From Flavobacteriia bacterium (GTDB taxonomy: Bacteria > Bacteroidota > Bacteroidia > Flavobacteriales > Flavobacteriaceae), in NCBI GenBank assembly GCA_018500075.1, contig JAHBAN010000097.1, positions 1 to 7,785 on the forward strand: 7,785 nucleotides of DNA, written 5' to 3'. The position numbers were made by a program, and so were the translations under genes. The first letter of the stretch is position 1, and every line of letters starts with the position of its first letter. Positions 4,950-7,785 of the stretch are shown in pieces. Below the pieces are notes generated by a model. It made no database searches and was not told where the DNA came from. It worked only from the letters and a program-made list of their open reading frames with translations.

Positions 4950-6700
4950 GCGACGTCAAAATCCTCGACCTCAAGAGCGTATAAATCGGCATCGCCCTGC
5001 ATCGCGTGCGCCAGATGGGCCTTATACTCGGGCAACAAGCGGTTGATATAAAACCGCGCCAGCTTGGTGCGTGGCCCGTCCTTGCCCTCGGCCACAGCGG
5101 CGCACAGATGGTAATAGCCGCCCAAAACCCGCGCATAGGCCGCCAGAAACGGCACAGACCCCGCAAACCGCGCGTTCATATTGGTCTGCGACACCATCCA
5201 CTCTGTCGCCTCGCGCAAAGTCTCGGTCGCGTTCCAGATCAGCCCCGCCATCCGCGGCCGCGTGGCGCGCGCCTCTTCGGCAAAGCGCTGCATCTCGTCA
5301 ATCAACGTCTGCGCCGCCTCGCCACCATCCATCAGCTTGCGGCCCACAAGGTCCATCGACTGGATCCCGTTGGTGCCCTCATAGATCGCGGTGACACGCA
5401 CATCGCGCGCATATTGCGCCGCCCCCGTCTCCTCGATAAAGCCCATCCCGCCATGCACCTGCACGCCGATCTCGGCCACTTTGATGCCTGTATCGGTGCC
5501 AAAGGCCTTGGTGATCGGGGTCAGCAAAGCCGCCCGCGCCGCCCAATCGGGCGCGCCCTCAGCCCCCGCGCCGCCCACGGTGCCCTCTGCCGCAGCATGG
5601 CTCATATCAATCGCAACCGCATTGGCCAGCGCAATCGAACGCGCCGCAAACAGCTCGGCGCGCATGGTCGCCAGCATCCGCCGCACATCCGCATGATCAA
5701 TGATCGTGCCGGTGCCCCCCGCAACAGGCGAGCGCCCCTGCTTGCGCTCCTTGGCATAGGCCAGCGCCTTTTGGTAAGCGCCCTCGCCCGCGCCGATCCC
5801 CTGACAGCCGACCCCGAGCCGCGCGTTGTTCATCATCGTAAACATCGCCGCCATGCCGCCGCCCTCCGGCCCGACAAGCCAGCCTGTCGCGCCGTCATAT
5901 TGCATCACAGCCGTCGGGCTGCCGTGCAGGCCGAGCTTGTGCTCAAGGCTCACAACATGAAGGCTGTTCGCCTCGCCCGCCTCACCGGCCGCATCCGGCA
6001 GGAACTTGGGCACCAGAAACAGGCTGATCCCCTTGGTGCCCGCGGGCGCGCCGGGCAGCCGCGCAAGCACAAGGTGACAGACGTTTTCGCTGAAATCGTT
6101 GTCGCCCCAACTGATGTAGATCTTTTGGCCAGTGATCGCATAGGTGCCATCGCCGTTGTCCTCGGCCTTGCTCGACAGCGCGCCGACATCGCTGCCCGCC
6201 TGCGCCTCGGTCAGGTTCATCGTGCCACACCACGCCCCCGAAACCAGCTTGGGCAGATAAATCGCCTTGATCTGCTCGCTGGCGTGATGCTCCAGCGCCT
6301 CGATCTGGCCCTGCGTCATCAACGGGTTGAGCGCAAGGCTCAGACAGGCCGCGCTCATCATTTCGTTGACCGCCGTGGTCACTGTCATCGGCAGGCCCAT
6401 GCCGCCAAACTCGGGGCTGGCCGCCACCGAGACCCAACCGCCCTCGCGGACCGCCTTATAGCCCTCGGCAAAGCCCTTTGAGGTGTGCACAACCCCGTCC
6501 TGAAGCCGCGCCGGGTCCAGATCGCCGTTGCGCTGGAGCGGATAGAGAACCTCGTCACAAAGCCGCGCCGCTTCGGTCAAAATCGCCGAGGTCAGCTCCT
6601 CGCCAGCTTCCTCAAAACGCTCGGTCGCGCTGACTTTGTCATATCCGACAATATGGCGCATGATGTATTCATAGTCTTGGACGGGGGCACGAAAGCTCAT
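4946..6700 (-). CDS. Acyl-CoA dehydrogenase of the DmdC/FadE large family
   Basis: This FAD enzyme should oxidise an acyl-CoA to the 2,3-enoyl-CoA, passing electrons to electron-transfer flavoprotein. It has 584 residues, larger than the ~380 of classical members, as expected for the group containing DmdC (methylmercaptopropionyl-CoA dehydrogenase). Order: N-terminal extension (1-35), N domain (38-155), middle beta domain from CGTMNLTEAQAGSDVG (158-173), C domain with NNARLGVG (291-298), QVHGGMGF (414-421) and IYEGTNGIQ (439-447), then an extra helical domain (about 465-580, AcylCoA_dh_C). E441 matches the catalytic Glu of DmdC. The frame opens upstream to 6787, but ATG 6700 is preferred: MSFRAPVQDYEYI is the usual family start and AAGGAG (6715-6710) lies nine bases upstream. 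The stop overlaps the hydrolase start. Substrate cannot be fixed; Rhodobacterales carry several paralogues. Confidence 0.93.
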   Translation of the reverse strand: MSFRAPVQDYEYIMRHIVGYDKVSATERFEEAGEELTSAILTEAARLCDEVLYPLQRNGDLDPARLQDGVVHTSKGFAEGYKAVREGGWVSVAASPEFGGMGLPMTVTTAVNEMMSAACLSLALNPLMTQGQIEALEHHASEQIKAIYLPKLVSGAWCGTMNLTEAQAGSDVGALSSKAEDNGDGTYAITGQKIYISWGDNDFSENVCHLVLARLPGAPAGTKGISLFLVPKFLPDAAGEAGEANSLHVVSLEHKLGLHGSPTAVMQYDGATGWLVGPEGGGMAAMFTMMNNARLGVGCQGIGAGEGAYQKALAYAKERKQGRSPVAGGTGTIIDHADVRRMLATMRAELFAARSIALANAVAIDMSHAAAEGTVGGAGAEGAPDWAARAALLTPITKAFGTDTGIKVAEIGVQVHGGMGFIEETGAAQYARDVRVTAIYEGTNGIQSMDLVGRKLMDGGEAAQTLIDEMQRFAEEARATRPRMAGLIWNATETLREATEWMVSQTNMNARFAGSVPFLAAYARVLGGYYHLCAAVAEGKDGPRTKLARFYINRLLPEYKAHLAHAMQGDADLYALEVEDFDVA

Positions 6701-6709
6701 AATCATCTT

Positions 6710-6715
6710 CTCCTT
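6710..6715 (-). promoter_or_regulatory. Ribosome-binding site deciding the dehydrogenase start
   Basis: AAGGAG on the minus strand is 9 bases from the ATG at 6700 and only 3 from the in-frame ATG at 6706. The spacing favours 6700. The longer starts at 6787 and 6718 would put the site inside the coding region. Confidence 0.75.
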
Positions 6716-6736
6716 CATCGGCCCGCAAAGCACAGC

Positions 6737-6765
6737 TTGGCAAGCCCTCCCCCCTGACTTACAAG
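6737..6765 (+). promoter_or_regulatory. Candidate sigma-70-type promoter for sua5
   Basis: TTGGCA (6737-6742, 5 of 6 to the -35 consensus) and TACAAG (6760-6765, 4 of 6 to the -10 consensus) are separated by exactly 17 bases. Transcription would begin near 6772, about 28 bases before the sua5 ATG. It lies in the 99-base spacer between two divergent genes, where a promoter is expected. The spacer also contains a C-rich run (6746-6754). Assignment is by eye only. Confidence 0.4.
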
Positions 6766-6799
6766 CTTTCAAATTCCAATTCTGCAATAACGCGGCGTC

Positions 6800-7747
6800 A
6801 TGACTGTATCATCCACCCCTCTTCTTTGCCCCGATCCCGAGGGCCTCGCCAGAGCCGCAGCGCTGCTGCGCGCCGGCGCCTGTGTCGCGCTGCCGACAGA
6901 GACAGTCTACGGGCTGGGCGCCGATGCGCGCAATGGCGCGGCCGTGGCCGGCATCTATGCCGCCAAGGGCCGCCCGAGCTTCAACCCGCTGATTGTTCAT
7001 ATCGCCCGCCCCGAAGATGCGGCGCGCTATGTCGTCTGGCCCGAGGCAGCCGCGCGGCTCGCCGCGGCCTTCTGGCCCGGCCCGCTGACGCTTGTCCTGC
7101 CGCTCAGAGAGGGCCACGGCATTGCCAGCCTCGTGACCGCCGGGCTGGACAGCCTCGCGATCCGCTGCCCTGCACACCCTGTGGCGCAGGCCCTTCTGGC
7201 GGGTTTTGACGGGCCGGTGGCCGCGCCCTCGGCCAACCCCTCAGGCAAGATCAGCCCGACGCAGGCCGCCCATGTGATAGAAGGGCTGACGGGGCGCATC
7301 GCCGCCGTGCTCGACGGCGGGGCCGCCGAGATCGGCCTTGAGAGCACGATCGTCAGCCTCACGGGCACACCAAGCTTGCTGCGCCACGGCTCGATCACCC
7401 GCGAGATGCTGGAGGCCGCCCTCGGCGCGCCGCTTGCGACGGCCACAACACCCGCAGCCATCACCGCTCCGGGCCAACTCGCCTCGCATTATGCCCCCGA
7501 CGCCGCCCTGCGCCTCAACGTGACAACGCCCGCAGCCGACGAAGCGCTGCTCGGCTTCGGGCCGGTGGAGAGGGCCGCGCTCAACCTCTCGGCTGCCGGC
7601 GATCTGCGCGAAGCGGCGGCCAATCTCTTTGCCATGCTGCGCGCACTCGATGCACAGGCGTCAAAAATTGCGGTCTCCCCGATCCCGGCGCGCGGCATCG
7701 GGCTGGCCATCAATGACCGGCTCACGCGCGCCGCCGCACCGCGCTAG
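6800..7747 (+). CDS. sua5: Sua5-type L-threonylcarbamoyladenylate synthase
   Basis: The enzyme makes threonylcarbamoyl-AMP from threonine, bicarbonate and ATP, the first step of the universal t6A37 tRNA modification; TsaB/D/E then complete it. Residues 14-205 form the YrdC domain, with LPTETVYGLG (31-40), the KGRPSFNPL nucleotide-binding block (56-64), WPGPLTLVL (92-100), APSANPSG (142-149) and GLESTIV (179-185). A linker with PGQLASHYAP (224-233) leads into a shorter C-terminal Sua5 domain (about 236-315). The two-domain layout distinguishes it from E. coli-type TsaC (about 190 residues). Total length, 315 residues, is at the low end for Sua5 and common in alphaproteobacteria. The ATG at 6800 fits the family N-terminus, though I see no strong Shine-Dalgarno before it. 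It is divergent from the dehydrogenase gene and is followed by a hairpin. Confidence 0.95.
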   Translation: MTVSSTPLLCPDPEGLARAAALLRAGACVALPTETVYGLGADARNGAAVAGIYAAKGRPSFNPLIVHIARPEDAARYVVWPEAAARLAAAFWPGPLTLVLPLREGHGIASLVTAGLDSLAIRCPAHPVAQALLAGFDGPVAAPSANPSGKISPTQAAHVIEGLTGRIAAVLDGGAAEIGLESTIVSLTGTPSLLRHGSITREMLEAALGAPLATATTPAAITAPGQLASHYAPDAALRLNVTTPAADEALLGFGPVERAALNLSAAGDLREAAANLFAMLRALDAQASKIAVSPIPARGIGLAINDRLTRAAAPR

Positions 7748-7762
7748 AGGCATCAAGGCTTT

Positions 7763-7785
7763 GCGCTTTGGCAGAGCCAAAGCGC
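7763..7785 (+). terminator. Hairpin terminator after sua5, cut by the window edge
   Basis: A perfect 10-bp inverted repeat, GCGCTTTGGC (7763-7772), loop AGA, GCCAAAGCGC (7776-7785), starts 16 bases after the sua5 stop. The left flank reads GGCTTT just outside the stem, so the stem could extend if AAAGCC follows. The T run needed to confirm intrinsic termination would lie beyond the window. Confidence 0.7.

Noticed and set aside
3981..5051. 356-codon plus-strand frame opposite the metallo-hydrolase
   Set aside because: Antisense to a gene with complete metal-binding motifs; composition is Arg/Pro/His-rich and no family is recognisable.
5006..6481. Long open frame (491 codons) on the plus strand opposite the acyl-CoA dehydrogenase
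   Set aside because: It is the antisense shadow of a strongly conserved gene. Its translation is Arg/His/Ala/Pro-rich with no recognisable domain, as expected from high-GC third-position bias.
6701..6787. N-terminal extension of the acyl-CoA dehydrogenase to 6787
   Set aside because: The extra 29 residues are unlike the family start, and the ribosome-binding site at 6710-6715 would be inside the gene.

Overview
The window is a gene-dense, high-GC stretch of chromosome that reads as an alphaproteobacterium of the Rhodobacterales (Roseobacter/Paracoccus group). The best evidence is a 44-residue protein that shares its HKHGEMD core with the fourth subunit of the Paracoccus aa3 cytochrome c oxidase. 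The gene families and the fdhD-mobA-mobB order fit the same group. There are ten genes, one of them cut by the left edge. I see no mobile element, tRNA, rRNA or CRISPR array, and no gene-free gap longer than about 100 bases.

Layout: (1) Bases 1-1482, minus strand: fdhD, mobA and the first codons of mobB form a tight operon joined by two 4-base ATGA overlaps. It serves maturation of molybdenum cofactor (bis-MGD) enzymes, probably a formate dehydrogenase encoded elsewhere. (2) Bases 1538-2577, plus strand: azlC and azlD encode a two-part branched-chain amino acid exporter, again with an ATGA overlap, divergent from fdhD. (3) Bases 2602-6700, minus strand: a run of five genes. In transcription order they are a large DmdC/FadE-type acyl-CoA dehydrogenase, a metallo-beta-lactamase-fold hydrolase (ATGA overlap), an uncharacterised 151-residue protein (DUF6173-like), then after 80 bases the small oxidase subunit IV gene (ctaH) and a lipoprotein of unknown function. 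(4) Bases 6800-7747, plus strand: a Sua5-type threonylcarbamoyl-AMP synthase for tRNA t6A, followed by a perfect 10-bp hairpin at the right edge.

The dehydrogenase, hydrolase and 151-residue gene look like one transcript: the first two overlap, and a duplicated ribosome-binding/start element separates the second from the third. ctaH and the lipoprotein gene lie 4 bases apart and probably form a second unit, or the tail of the same one. The 99-base gap between the dehydrogenase and sua5 is a divergent promoter region.

Most of this is ordinary core genome, and I do not see a clear new multi-gene system. Items worth a second look are: the lipoprotein, which carries a His...Cys pattern like circularly permuted NlpC/P60 enzymes; two short near-perfect tandem duplications (14 and 16 bp) placed exactly at gene boundaries; the FdhD that keeps only one of the two cysteines of the usual CxxC; and the translationally coupled dehydrogenase-hydrolase pair.
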